From Streptomyces coelicoflavus (GTDB taxonomy: Bacteria; Actinomycetota; Actinomycetes; Streptomycetales; Streptomycetaceae), in assembly GCF_003112555.1 (NCBI RefSeq), contig NZ_BEWB01000020.1, forward strand, positions 94,241 through 158,240: a stretch of 64,000 nt of DNA, read 5' to 3'. Positions 35,159 through 43,257 of the stretch are shown piece after piece. Numbering within the stretch: position 1 is the stretch's first letter; every line of letters starts with the position of its first letter. The position numbers were made by a program, and so were the translations under genes. Below the pieces are notes generated by a model. The model was not told the origin of the DNA. It saw only the letters and a program-made list of their open reading frames with translations, and did not search any database.

Positions 35159-35767
35159 ATGAACACGGACACACGACGGACCGCGACGCTCGTCCCGCCC
35201 GTGGAGGAAACGCGGCACGAGGAGGAACTGGCTCGTTGCCTCGCCTGCGCCGACGAGGAAGCGTTCGCGGTCATCTACCGCCGCTGGGGATCACTCGTGC
35301 ACACGATGGCCACCCGGTCCCTCGGTGACACGCACGAGGCCGAGGACGTGACCCAGCAGGTCTTTGTCGGAGCCTGGCGCGGTCGGCACGGCTTCCGTCC
35401 CGAGCGGGGCGCGCTCGGCGCGTGGCTGGTCGGGATCACGCGCCGCAAGATCGTCGACGCGCTGGCGGCCAGGACACGGCGTCTGGCCCTGGTCGAATCG
35501 GCTGCTCAGGACGCGACACCGGCCCGGTTCGTCCAGCGGGCACCGGACGAGCTTCTCGACCGGGTGCTGCTCGTGGAGGCCCTGTCCCGGTTGCCGCACG
35601 CTCAGCGGGAGGTGCTGTGCCTGGCCTTCTACGAGGATCTGACGCAGGCCCAGATCGCCGAGCGCACCGGTGTCCCCCTGGGCACGGTGAAGAGCCACGC
35701 CCGTCGCGGCCTGCATCGGTTGCGCACGGCCCTCGACCGGGCCGACGTGCACGGCACGGACATCTGA
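35159..35767 (+). CDS. litS: LitS: ECF-type RNA polymerase sigma factor
   Basis: 202-residue sigma70 ECF protein. Region 2 is around EEAFAVIYRRWGSLVHTMAT, then DAEDVTQQVFVGAWRGR-like sequence (HEAEDVTQQVFVGAWRG). Region 4 is LSRLPHAQREVLCLAFYEDL, then TQAQIAERTGVPLGTVKSHA. ATG 35159 follows GCAGGAGGC. Divergent from litR. In S. coelicolor the litR-linked sigma factor drives light-induced crt genes, and the shared crtE/crtY boxes fit that. No anti-sigma gene is adjacent. Confidence 0.9.
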   Translation: MNTDTRRTATLVPPVEETRHEEELARCLACADEEAFAVIYRRWGSLVHTMATRSLGDTHEAEDVTQQVFVGAWRGRHGFRPERGALGAWLVGITRRKIVDALAARTRRLALVESAAQDATPARFVQRAPDELLDRVLLVEALSRLPHAQREVLCLAFYEDLTQAQIAERTGVPLGTVKSHARRGLHRLRTALDRADVHGTDI

Positions 35768-35833
35768 CCGGGACGGAGCAGCGACGCCCCGGGCGCATCC
35801 ACGGCACCGCCCACCGGCGAAACCCACCCCGTC

Positions 35834-36173
35834 CTCACAGACGCCCCCATAACGCGGGGGTGCGGGAAACGGTCCGACCAGGTTGAAGAGCTCGCGGGCT
35901 GCGTATCGCTCGAGGCACCGGACGATCTCACGGCGAGTCTTGCCCTCCTGGGTGCGGCGTTCCTAGTACGCCTGGGTGCGGGGGAGGCGTGGCGTAGCCG
36001 GGTGAGGGCGATGCGGTGCAGGGCGGTATTGGCCTGGCGGTCGCCGCCGTGGTTGAGCCAGAGCGTTCTTTGCCGGCCGGAGGATTACTCGATGGGGCTG
36101 ACTCCGCAAAGGGCCGCAAAGGACGCCTCGCTCTTCATCCGCTCGGGGTCGTCCCCCATAGTGACCAGGACAC
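35834..36173 (-). pseudogene. IS110-family transposase remnant 2
   Basis: Matches the C-terminal end of remnant 1 (5137-5470) nearly base for base, sharing the boundary at CTCAC(A/G)GACGCCCC. It is truncated at about 36173 and carries small indels and an in-frame TAG at 35963-35965, where remnant 1 has TAC. It sits directly after litS. Non-functional. Confidence 0.85.
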
Positions 36174-36206
36174 GCCGACGCACATCCCGCGGAGTCATCT
36201 ACGCAG

Positions 36207-36416
36207 ATCGGCATCCAGGAGTACTCCGGATACACGCCCCTCACCCGCGAAGCGTTCTCTCACGCCTTCACCCTCACCGACGGCCACCTCCACCCCGGAG
36301 AACCTCCGGCATCGGCATCGGCGTCGACCTCGACCTGGACCTCGCGGCCGCCCACCCCTACCGAGCCGCATACCCCCGTGGACCGCCTCCAGGACGGAAC
36401 CCCGCACGACCGGTGA
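36207..36416 (+). pseudogene. Enolase-superfamily dehydratase (mannonate/galactonate type) C-terminal fragment
   Basis: The plus strand encodes GIQEYSGYTPLTREAFSHAF, then TLTDGHLHPGE, GIGIGVDLDLDLAAAHPYRA and VDRLQDGTPHDR with stop at 36414. This matches the end of mannonate or galactonate dehydratase-like enzymes. Two frameshifts separate the blocks and the catalytic domain is missing. I see no recognisable gene between here and the riboswitch. Confidence 0.6.
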
Positions 36417-36692
36417 CCCGCCTACCGCCACACCACGGAAATCGACGACCCCGCGATGCGGCCCCGGCCATGCCGGGGACTGGACTGCGAACTGTCCGGC
36501 CCGTGCCCCGAAGACCAGGTCGTCCAGGCGGATAGGAAGCGAAGCAGGCGACGGTGAGCCCTTGCGGGTCCGTGTGGCACGACGGGAAGCGGCGATGAGG
36601 CGAGTGCGGAGCTCACCGCCCCTCACCGCTGCCACTTGCCGTGATGCCCGGGCCCCTTCCGGATGATGGACGGCGCCCTTCCATTCACGCCG

Positions 36693-36915
36693 ACACCCCG
36701 TAGGGTGTCCGGTGCAGCTGGTTCGCCCCGTCCGCCAGGCGGGATGCGTCGCAAGAGGGAACCCGGTGGAAATCCGGGACTGCCCCGCAGCGGTGAGCGG
36801 GAACGACCGCCGTCATACGCACTGGGTCCGACGTACCGGACCTGGGAAGCGACGGCCAGTAGGGATCCTCCGTCACGGAGGGCGTGCCCGTGAGTCCGAA
36901 GACCTGCCACCTGCC
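36693..36915 (+). promoter_or_regulatory. Cobalamin riboswitch upstream of metE
   Basis: AdoCbl-type aptamer features occur in order: GGTGCAGCTGG stem region, GAGGGAACCCGGTGGAAATC, ACTGCCCCGCAGCGGTGA (B12-box region) and GAGTCCGAAGACCTGCCAC at the 3' end. About 180 bp separate it from the metE start, room for an expression platform. Known role in this family: cobalamin represses the B12-independent methionine synthase. Confidence 0.92.
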
Positions 36916-37092
36916 CGCGTGCGGACCGATCCGTACGCGGACATCCCGGTGGCCTCGAGGGCGGGTCGGCGTACATACCAGGCGGATGTTCCTGCCTTGC
37001 TGCGCAGCGACGGTCCCGCCCGGTGTGTCACTCCTTCGCGTTCTCGTCCCGTCTCCGGGATCTCAGGGATTCATCTCGCGAAGGAGATCTCC

Positions 37093-39411
37093 GTGACAGC
37101 GAAGTCCGCAGCCGCGGCAGCACGGGCCACCGTGTACGGCTACCCCCGCCAGGGTCAGAACCGGGAACTGAAGAAGGCCGTCGAGGGCTACTGGAAGGGC
37201 CGCGTCACCGCCGACGCCCTCCGGGAGACCACAGCCGAGCTGCGCCGAAGCAACTGGCGGCAGCTCGCCGACGCGGGCGTCCACGAGGTGCCCACCGGCG
37301 ACTTCTCGTACTACGACCATGTCCTCGACACCACCGTCATGGTCGGCGCCGTCCCCGACCGGCACCGTGCCGCCGTCGACGCCGACGCGCTCGACGGCTA
37401 CTTCGCCATGGCCCGCGGCACCCAGGAGGTCGCGCCGCTGGAGATGACCAAGTGGTTCGACACCAACTACCACTACCTCGTCCCCGAACTGGGCCCCGAC
37501 ACCGTCTTCACGGCGGACTCCAACAAGCAGGTCGTTGAACTGAAGGAAGTCCTCGCCCAGGGCCTCACCGGCCGGCCCGTGCTGGTCGGCCCCGTCACCT
37601 ACCTCCTGCTCGCCAAGCCGGCCCCCGGCGTGCCGGCCGACTTCGAGCCGCTGACCCTGCTGGACCGTCTGCTGCCCGTGTACGCCGAGGTCCTCGCCGA
37701 CCTGCGGGCGGCCGGTGCCGAGTGGGTGCAGGTCGACGAGCCCGCCCTCGTCCAGGACCGCACCCCGGCCGACCTGAACGCCTCCGAGCGCGCCTACCGC
37801 GAACTGGGGGCCCTCACCGACCGGCCGAAGCTGCTCGTCGCCTCCTACTTCGCCCGGCTGGGCGACGCACTGCCGGTGCTGGCCAAGGCCCCGGTCGAGG
37901 GCCTCGCCCTGGACTTCACCGAGGCCGCCGCCGCCAACCTGGACGCCCTCGCCGCCGTCGGCGGGCTGCCCGGCAAGCGCCTGGTCGCCGGCGTGGTCAA
38001 CGGCCGAAACATCTGGATCAGCGACCTCCAGAAGTCGCTGTCCACCCTCGGCACCCTGCTCGGGCTCGCCGACCGGGTCGACGTCGCCGCCTCCTGCTCC
38101 CTGCTGCACGTGCCCCTGGACACGGCGGCCGAGCGGGACATCGATCCGCAGGTCCTGCGCTGGCTGGCCTTCGCCAAGCAGAAGACCACCGAGATCGTCA
38201 CCCTCGCCAAGGGACTCGCCCAGGGCACGGACGCCATCACGGCCGAACTCGCCGCCAACCGCGCCGACCTGGCCTCCCGAGCAGCGTCACCGATCACCCG
38301 CGATCCTGCCGTCCGGGCCCGGGCCGAGGCCGTGACGGACGCCAACGCCCGCCGCTCACAGCCGTATGCCGAACGGTCCGCAGCCCAGCGCGCCCACCTG
38401 CGCCTGCCGCTGCTGCCCACGACGACCATCGGCTCGTTCCCGCAGACCACCGAACTGCGCACCGCCCGGGCCGACCTGCGGGCGGGCCGCAGCGACACGG
38501 CCGGTTACGAGGAGCGCATCAAGACCGAGATCCAGGAGGTCGTCTCCTTCCAGGAGAAGACCGGCATCGACGTCCTCGTGCACGGCGAGCCCGAACGCAA
38601 CGACATGGTCCAGTACTTCGCCGAACAGCTCACCGGATACCTGGCCACGCAGAACGGCTGGGTCCAGTCCTACGGCACCCGCTACGTCCGCCCGCCGATC
38701 CTGGCCGGCGACATCTCCCGCTCCGAGCCGATGACGGTCCGCTGGACGTCCTACGCCCAGTCACTGAGCGACCGCCCGGTCAAGGGCATGCTCACCGGTC
38801 CGGTCACCATGCTCGCCTGGTCCTTCGTCCGCGACGACCAGCCACTCGGCGACACCGCCCGGCAGGTCGCCCTCGCCCTGCGCGACGAGGTGAACGACCT
38901 GGAGGCGGCCGGCACCTCGGTCATCCAGGTCGACGAGCCCGCCCTGCGCGAGACCCTGCCGCTGCGCACCGCGGACCGTGCGGCGTATCTGACGTGGGCC
39001 ACCGAGGCGTTCCGGCTCACCACCGCCGGCGTGCGGCCGGACACCCAGATCCACACCCACATGTGCTACGCCGAGTTCGGCGACATCGTGCAGGCCATCG
39101 ACGACCTCGACGCCGACGTCATCAGCCTGGAGGCCGCCCGCTCCCACATGCAGGTGGCCAGGGAACTCGCCGCCCACGGCTACCCGCGCGAGGCCGGTCC
39201 GGGCGTCTACGACATCCACTCCCCACGCGTGCCGAGCGCTGAGGAGGCTGCAGAACTGCTGCGCACCGGCCTGAAGGCGATCCCCGCCGAACGGCTCTGG
39301 GTGAACCCCGACTGCGGTTTGAAGACCCGCGCCTGGCCCGAGACCCGCGCCTCCCTGGAGAACCTGGTCGCCGCCGCCCGCGCTGTCCGCGGTGAGCTGT
39401 CCGCCTCCTGA
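37093..39411 (+). CDS. metE: Cobalamin-independent methionine synthase
   Basis: 5-methyltetrahydropteroyltriglutamate-homocysteine methyltransferase, last step of methionine synthesis. 772 residues with two homologous barrels. Conserved segments include YGYPRQGQNRELKKAVEGYW near the N-terminus, TTIGSFPQTTELRTAR, HGEPERNDMVQYFAEQLTGY, HTHMCYAEFGDI (His/Cys zinc ligands) and VNPDCGLKTRAWPETRASLE. GTG 37093 follows AAGGAGATCT, an excellent site; the frame is open further upstream but lies in the riboswitch leader. Strong hairpin after the stop. Confidence 0.96.
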   Translation: MTAKSAAAAARATVYGYPRQGQNRELKKAVEGYWKGRVTADALRETTAELRRSNWRQLADAGVHEVPTGDFSYYDHVLDTTVMVGAVPDRHRAAVDADALDGYFAMARGTQEVAPLEMTKWFDTNYHYLVPELGPDTVFTADSNKQVVELKEVLAQGLTGRPVLVGPVTYLLLAKPAPGVPADFEPLTLLDRLLPVYAEVLADLRAAGAEWVQVDEPALVQDRTPADLNASERAYRELGALTDRPKLLVASYFARLGDALPVLAKAPVEGLALDFTEAAAANLDALAAVGGLPGKRLVAGVVNGRNIWISDLQKSLSTLGTLLGLADRVDVAASCSLLHVPLDTAAERDIDPQVLRWLAFAKQKTTEIVTLAKGLAQGTDAITAELAANRADLASRAASPITRDPAVRARAEAVTDANARRSQPYAERSAAQRAHLRLPLLPTTTIGSFPQTTELRTARADLRAGRSDTAGYEERIKTEIQEVVSFQEKTGIDVLVHGEPERNDMVQYFAEQLTGYLATQNGWVQSYGTRYVRPPILAGDISRSEPMTVRWTSYAQSLSDRPVKGMLTGPVTMLAWSFVRDDQPLGDTARQVALALRDEVNDLEAAGTSVIQVDEPALRETLPLRTADRAAYLTWATEAFRLTTAGVRPDTQIHTHMCYAEFGDIVQAIDDLDADVISLEAARSHMQVARELAAHGYPREAGPGVYDIHSPRVPSAEEAAELLRTGLKAIPAERLWVNPDCGLKTRAWPETRASLENLVAAARAVRGELSAS

Positions 39412-39425
39412 CCGAGGAACGCGGT

Positions 39426-39454
39426 GGGCCGGGACACCACAAGCGTCCCGGCCC
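39426..39454 (+). terminator. Terminator after metE
   Basis: Ten-base perfectly complementary arms GGGCCGGGAC and GTCCCGGCCC with a nine-base loop, 15 bp past the metE stop. No U-tract, as is usual in Streptomyces. Confidence 0.75.
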
Positions 39455-39530
39455 CGTCCCACAGCACCGCCATGACCAAGGTGCGCCCCAGCCTCCGTCC
39501 GCCCGTCGGCCGGGCGGAGACAGCGGTACC

Positions 39531-39773
39531 TCACCGCGGGCCTCGGCGCGGCACCCCTCCGGCCGGCCCGCAGTCACCGCACTTCGAGCCGTTCGGCGCA
39601 CGGTAGTAGAGGCAGCAACTCCGACGGCGGAACGCGAAGTCGGAGCGGGTGAGTACACCGATGCCCGCCAGGCGTCCGGTGTTCGGCAGCGCGGTAGTGA
39701 GGTCGGCGAGCGGTCCGCGTTCGGCGGGACGGAGTGCGTACAGGGCGTGGGCCGCCCCGGCACGTACGGTCAC
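39531..39773 (-). pseudogene. FhuF-like 2Fe-2S protein, C-terminal fragment
   Basis: Eighty codons ending in SCCLYYRAPNGSKCGDC, the C-terminal cysteine motif of ferric-siderophore reductase FhuF-type proteins. The preceding TGRLAGIGVLTRSDFAFRRR is family-like. The N-terminal domain is absent. A GTG at 39773 overlaps the stop of the ferredoxin-like gene by GTGA, so it could still be translated as a small cysteine protein, but I treat it as a fragment. Confidence 0.6.
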
Positions 39774-40177
39774 GAGGCCGTACGCCGTCGGCGCGGCGGC
39801 GTGATGGCGTACAGGTCGAGGATGTCCGGCAACGGTGCCACGCCGGGCCCGCCCGCGCGTGCCCACGCGGCGATGTCCTCGGTCGCGTCCGGGTCGTTGA
39901 CCAGCCCCAGCCAAACCGGCCGGGCACCGGCGGCGCGGCCTTTCGCGGAGGGTTGTACGACGATGACGTTGGCGTGGTCGCAGACGTCGAGGCAGTCGGA
40001 GACGCGTACCGGTGCCACGGCGCGCAGGCGTTCGGTCTGGGCCGTGTGGTCCACGCCGGTCACCTTGGGGCTGCCACAGCAGCAGTCGCGGCACACGACG
40101 ATGCGGCAAGGCACCGTGGCGGTGGCCGTTGCGGCCCTCGTGTCGTCTGTCGTTCGTCCGGTCGGCGTTGCGGGCAT
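39770..40177 (-). CDS. Thioredoxin-like [2Fe-2S] ferredoxin under B12 control
   Basis: 135-residue protein of the (2Fe-2S) ferredoxin-like group. Cysteines cluster in VVCRDCCCGSPKVTG and later SDCLDVCDHANVIVVQ, the expected C-x(n)-C…C-x3-C pattern. The C-terminal half is a conserved hydrophobic domain. ATG 40177 follows GAGAGAGGGAC. It lies about 55 bp downstream of a minus-strand cobalamin riboswitch, so it is likely repressed when B12 is abundant. Function in cobalamin or metal metabolism is likely but unspecified. Confidence 0.83.
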   Translation of the reverse strand: MPATPTGRTTDDTRAATATATVPCRIVVCRDCCCGSPKVTGVDHTAQTERLRAVAPVRVSDCLDVCDHANVIVVQPSAKGRAAGARPVWLGLVNDPDATEDIAAWARAGGPGVAPLPDILDLYAITPPRRRRTAS

Positions 40178-40231
40178 GCGGTGCCGTCCCTCTCTCCGGG
40201 GAGATCCGCCCCGGTGGTCCGTCGAGGAGGC

Positions 40232-40420
40232 GACCGCGTGAGTCTCCTGGCTCTCGGGTCGATGCTCGTACCGGCCTTCCCACCCGCTGCCGGGCAGTGG
40301 CCTGTCGGGACGCGCTCGCCGATCACAGTGGCGGGACCGCGCCGGATTCACACCGGCTTCCTCGTTCCGCCGTCGCCCTGTCGCCCGCCATCCTCCCATC
40401 CCGGAGTGCCGTGCCCCCAG
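40232..40420 (-). promoter_or_regulatory. Second cobalamin riboswitch (minus strand)
   Basis: Read on the minus strand: GGAAGCCGGTGTGAATCCGG, CGCGGTCCCGCCACTGTGAT and, near the 3' end, CCGAGAGCCAGGAGACTCAC. This matches the conserved core of AdoCbl riboswitches (GCCACTG and GCCAGGA-type elements). It precedes the ferredoxin-like gene at 40177 by about 55 bp, so the expression platform is short and may hide the ribosome-binding site. Confidence 0.92.
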
Positions 40421-40694
40421 TGCCGCCGTCAGTCCGTTTCCTGGGAGTGCGGGGCCGTGGCGGGCGGATGGGTCGGACGGTCCCGCCCGCCGTCCCGGCC
40501 GGACACCACCATGTCTGACGTCATCAGGGGCCTCCCGGGCACGGGCCACCGCGGCAACGGTGTGCACGTGTCGTGAGGCAACGAGTCCGGCTGATGGGGC
40601 AGTGTTCCCCTGAGGCGTTTTCTGGCCAGAGCCGTCACGGCAACTGGACGGGGACACACCTGGTTTCTGCTTTGTTCGTGGCTGCCGACGTCCC
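40421..40694. other. Intergenic region right of the second riboswitch
   Basis: No gene is supported. The segment should hold the minus-strand promoter of the riboswitch transcript. The cupin gene ends at 40695 from the other side, also reading left. Confidence 0.4.
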
Positions 40695-41153
40695 TCAGGG
40701 CAGGTTCGTGAACAGGCAGTCCCAGCGTTCGCCGAGTTCCCTGAGTGCGTAGGCCGGCGGGTTCCCGCCCGTCCTGTCGTTCAGGTCTGCCATTTCGGCG
40801 AAGAAGCCGTCCAGCGCAGGTGAGGTGATGAACAAGAAGCGCACCTCGACCGACCCTTCGTTGTACGGCCGGTGCACTGCTCCCCGCGGGACGACGGCGT
40901 ACTCCCCCGGACCCAGCGTGATGGTCCGCCCCTCCACGTCCAGGCTCAGTTCGCCTTCGAGCACACGGAACGCTTCTTCATGCTCTCGGTGCACATGCGG
41001 CGACGGCCCGGGCGCACCAGCCCGATGAGAGTACTCGATCACCGAATAGGCGCCTCCGGTCACACCTCCAGCGATCTTCACCGTCATGGGCGGACCGGTC
41101 GGGCCCCGAAACTGCTGCCCTTGCCGCGCCGCTATGACCGTGGGATCACTCAT
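40695..41153 (-). CDS. Cupin-domain protein
   Basis: 152-residue single-domain cupin, cytosolic. Metal-binding motif 1 is PSPHVHREHEEAFRVLEGEL (His, His, Glu) and motif 2 is GEYAVVPRGAVHRPYNEG (His). ATG 41153 lies within GATGAGATGAG. It is 73 bp downstream of the carotenoid oxygenase on the same strand, so cotranscription is plausible. Enzyme or sensor role unknown. Confidence 0.85.
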   Translation of the reverse strand: MSDPTVIAARQGQQFRGPTGPPMTVKIAGGVTGGAYSVIEYSHRAGAPGPSPHVHREHEEAFRVLEGELSLDVEGRTITLGPGEYAVVPRGAVHRPYNEGSVEVRFLFITSPALDGFFAEMADLNDRTGGNPPAYALRELGERWDCLFTNLP

Positions 41154-41226
41154 CTCATCACCGTCCTCGTCTCTCAGAGGGCTGCTACCGTCCTCACAGC
41201 GCGCTGACCGGTGTGCCCACCGCCAG

Positions 41227-42669
41227 TCAGGGCTCCTCCGAGGGGAGCCAGGCGCCGTGCAGGCCGAGTGGGACACGGACCGGGATGCGGACGCGGGCGA
41301 CCGGGCCTGTGGCGGGGTCCTCGGCGGGGAAGGCGAGGAACCAGCTCGTGCCGTCGGTGCGGTCAGTGGCGAAGGTCATCCAGTAGCCGTGATCGTCCGC
41401 GGTCGCGTTCCGGCCTGGTTCCGGAGCGAAGACGGGCTCCCCGACGGCAAGGCTTTCCGCGTCCCAGAGCTGGGCCGCGCCTGTGTCGACGTCGTACCAG
41501 CGGATGGCGTCGTACTCGCCGGACAGCAGATCAGTGCGCCCGGTTCCGGTGGCGAGAGCGGTGTGACGGTGGCGACGGCCGATGCGACGGTCGTCGATGC
41601 GCGGGAATTCGACCCGGGCATCGTCCAGGACCGTGCGGGCCATTCGGCCGCCCGCGGGGTCTATCCGGGCGCGTACCAGGCGTGCGGTCACCGGGTCCGA
41701 CTCGTTTCGGGTACTCGGGCCGACGGTGAGCCGGTTCCACTCGACGTAGTCGAGTACGACGGGGGCCTGCGGTCCGGAGCCGTCGTCGTAGGCATTGACC
41801 GAATGCCACATCCAGAAGGCGTCTTCGTGGGCCCACACCGGTGCTCCGCCGTCTCGCGGGACGAGCGCCACCCGGGTGCCACGTTCCGGCCTCCAGGCGA
41901 GAAACGACCCGCCGGCCATCGCGGCGTCGACATCGAAGTATGCCGGGGCCAGGACAAGAACCACGTAGCGCGCGGTGAGGGCCATGTCGTGAATCATCAG
42001 CGGCTCGTCCACCCCGGTCACGGGCGTCGGCCCACGAGTCACCTTTCCGTCGGGACCGATGACGGACCAGGTCAGGTAAGGCGGCTCCAGGGCATAGCAG
42101 AAGACGACCATCTCACCCGTGAGCGGGTCGATCTTGGGGTGTGCGGTGATCCCTGCCGGCAGAGCACCGTCGAAATCCTCCCGGCCGAGTGTTTCAAGTG
42201 AGCAGTCGACGCGATAGGGGCACGCCGCCTCGGCCAGCGCCAGCATCCGGCCGGCATGACGGACCACATTGATGTCCGGCAGGTCCTTGAAGGTCTCGGC
42301 GAGCCCCGGCCCCACCTCGTCGGCACTCGGCATGATCATTGACTCCAGGCCACCCCACAGTGCGTGCCCGGCCTTCTCTTCGACTACGAGTGCCGGCGTA
42401 CGGACGAAGCGGTTGAGGTAATCGGCGCGACCATCGGAAATTCGCACAGCGTGCAGCATTCCGTCCCCGTCGAGCGGGTAGAGGTAGGAGCCGATCGGTG
42501 TGAAGCGGGGATTGGGCCCGTTGCGGACGTACATGCCGTCCAGCTCGGTAGGCAGTTCGCCTGTGACCTCAAGATCGGCCACGTCGACCTCTTCGCTGAC
42601 CGGCGCGAACGAGCCCAGCAAGTGCGGGACGCGAGTGGCGTCGAAGCGGGTCGTTGCATGTGCATTCAC
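41227..42669 (-). CDS. Carotenoid cleavage oxygenase
   Basis: 480-residue RPE65/CCO family iron(II) dioxygenase. Beta-propeller signatures: YVRNGPNPRF near the N-terminus and four histidines for iron in ITAHPKID, MIHDMALT, MWHSVNAYDD and LGLHGAWLP. GTG 42669 follows GGGAGGCAC. It is about 9 kb from crtYTU, so it may cleave the cluster's carotenoid to apocarotenoids, or act on lignin-derived stilbenes as some relatives do. Substrate inferred only. Confidence 0.9.
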   Translation of the reverse strand: MNAHATTRFDATRVPHLLGSFAPVSEEVDVADLEVTGELPTELDGMYVRNGPNPRFTPIGSYLYPLDGDGMLHAVRISDGRADYLNRFVRTPALVVEEKAGHALWGGLESMIMPSADEVGPGLAETFKDLPDINVVRHAGRMLALAEAACPYRVDCSLETLGREDFDGALPAGITAHPKIDPLTGEMVVFCYALEPPYLTWSVIGPDGKVTRGPTPVTGVDEPLMIHDMALTARYVVLVLAPAYFDVDAAMAGGSFLAWRPERGTRVALVPRDGGAPVWAHEDAFWMWHSVNAYDDGSGPQAPVVLDYVEWNRLTVGPSTRNESDPVTARLVRARIDPAGGRMARTVLDDARVEFPRIDDRRIGRRHRHTALATGTGRTDLLSGEYDAIRWYDVDTGAAQLWDAESLAVGEPVFAPEPGRNATADDHGYWMTFATDRTDGTSWFLAFPAEDPATGPVARVRIPVRVPLGLHGAWLPSEEP

Positions 42670-42831
42670 AGTGCCTCCCAGAGGATCGCGCCGGTGTCCC
42701 GAGTCGGCGCAGGACTGCACTCCCTCCAGTGAAACGCGCCACCGACGGAACGGCGAGTCCGACCTCATCTTCTTTTGTCCTGCTGTCGCCGTTGACGTGC
42801 AGCTCGCGTCGGCTGGCACGCACTCTCACAC

Positions 42832-42841
42832 GGGGGGGGGG
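42832..42841 (+). repeat. Run of ten G
   Basis: A homopolymer of ten G upstream of the oxygenase gene. Such runs are prone to slippage and to sequencing error. Shorter runs of eight occur at 6944-6951 and 59852-59859. Confidence 0.8.
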
Positions 42842-42946
42842 ACGAGCGCGTGCGATTGCAAATCAGGCACCCGGGAAAGTCACGTCCCTACGGAGTGCAC
42901 GGGCCGCCGACCGCATCGTGCGCACCATCGCGTGCTCTCTCACACA

Positions 42947-42979
42947 GAAGCCGCACCGGAGTGCTCCGGTGGCGGCTTC
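42947..42979 (-). terminator. Hairpin terminator downstream of the integrase region
   Basis: Arms GAAGCCGC plus ACCGGA pair with TCCGGT plus GCGGCTTC, with one bulged base and a four-base loop. It lies between the pcaL fragment and the oxygenase promoter region and would stop leftward transcription from the integrase. The rest of 42670-43157 shows no gene. Confidence 0.7.
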
Positions 42980-43157
42980 GCTCTCACGGTCCGTGCAGAG
43001 ATCCCGTCAGGACGGACCCGGTGGGGCCTCGCCATATCGCCCTCGTGTCACACCGCAATCACCAACTGGTCGGACTGTCCCGGACCAAGACGCTCCAACC
43101 TGCAATTCCCTGCCCGCGCCGGACTGCCGTAGACGCCCCTGGACGGTCTCTACAACC

Positions 43158-43173
43158 TGTGCCATGTGGTACC
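43158..43173. repeat. 16-bp direct repeat, copy 2 (possible att core)
   Basis: Identical to 5019-5034 (TGTGCCATGTGGTACC). To its right lies a diverged pcaL 5' end, to its left unrelated DNA, so pcaL homology ends exactly here. Confidence 0.4.
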
Positions 43174-43257
43174 GAGGGACGGCCCCATGACGAGAACCGG
43201 GGCCTGTTCCGGCCCGTCAAAGCGGTATTGCATGCTGTCGACGTTCTTCTCACTCAC
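43158..43257 (-). pseudogene. Truncated copy of the pcaL 5' end
   Basis: From GTG 43257 the minus strand encodes VSEKNVDSMQYRFDGPEQAP, then VLVMGPSLGTTWHRL and stop. This is closely similar to the start of pcaL (VSETPPNTLQYRFDGPEDAP, then VLILGPSLGTTWHMW). It includes a 22-base identical stretch (43211-43232 versus 5072-5093). Resemblance also extends about 30 bp upstream of the start into the integrase 3' end. The GTG overlaps the integrase stop by GTGA. Confidence 0.8.

Noticed and set aside
39426..39454. GGGCCGGGAC palindrome after metE as an OsdR box
   Set aside because: Position and long perfect stem with loop fit a terminator; the spacing does not match the 14-bp box.
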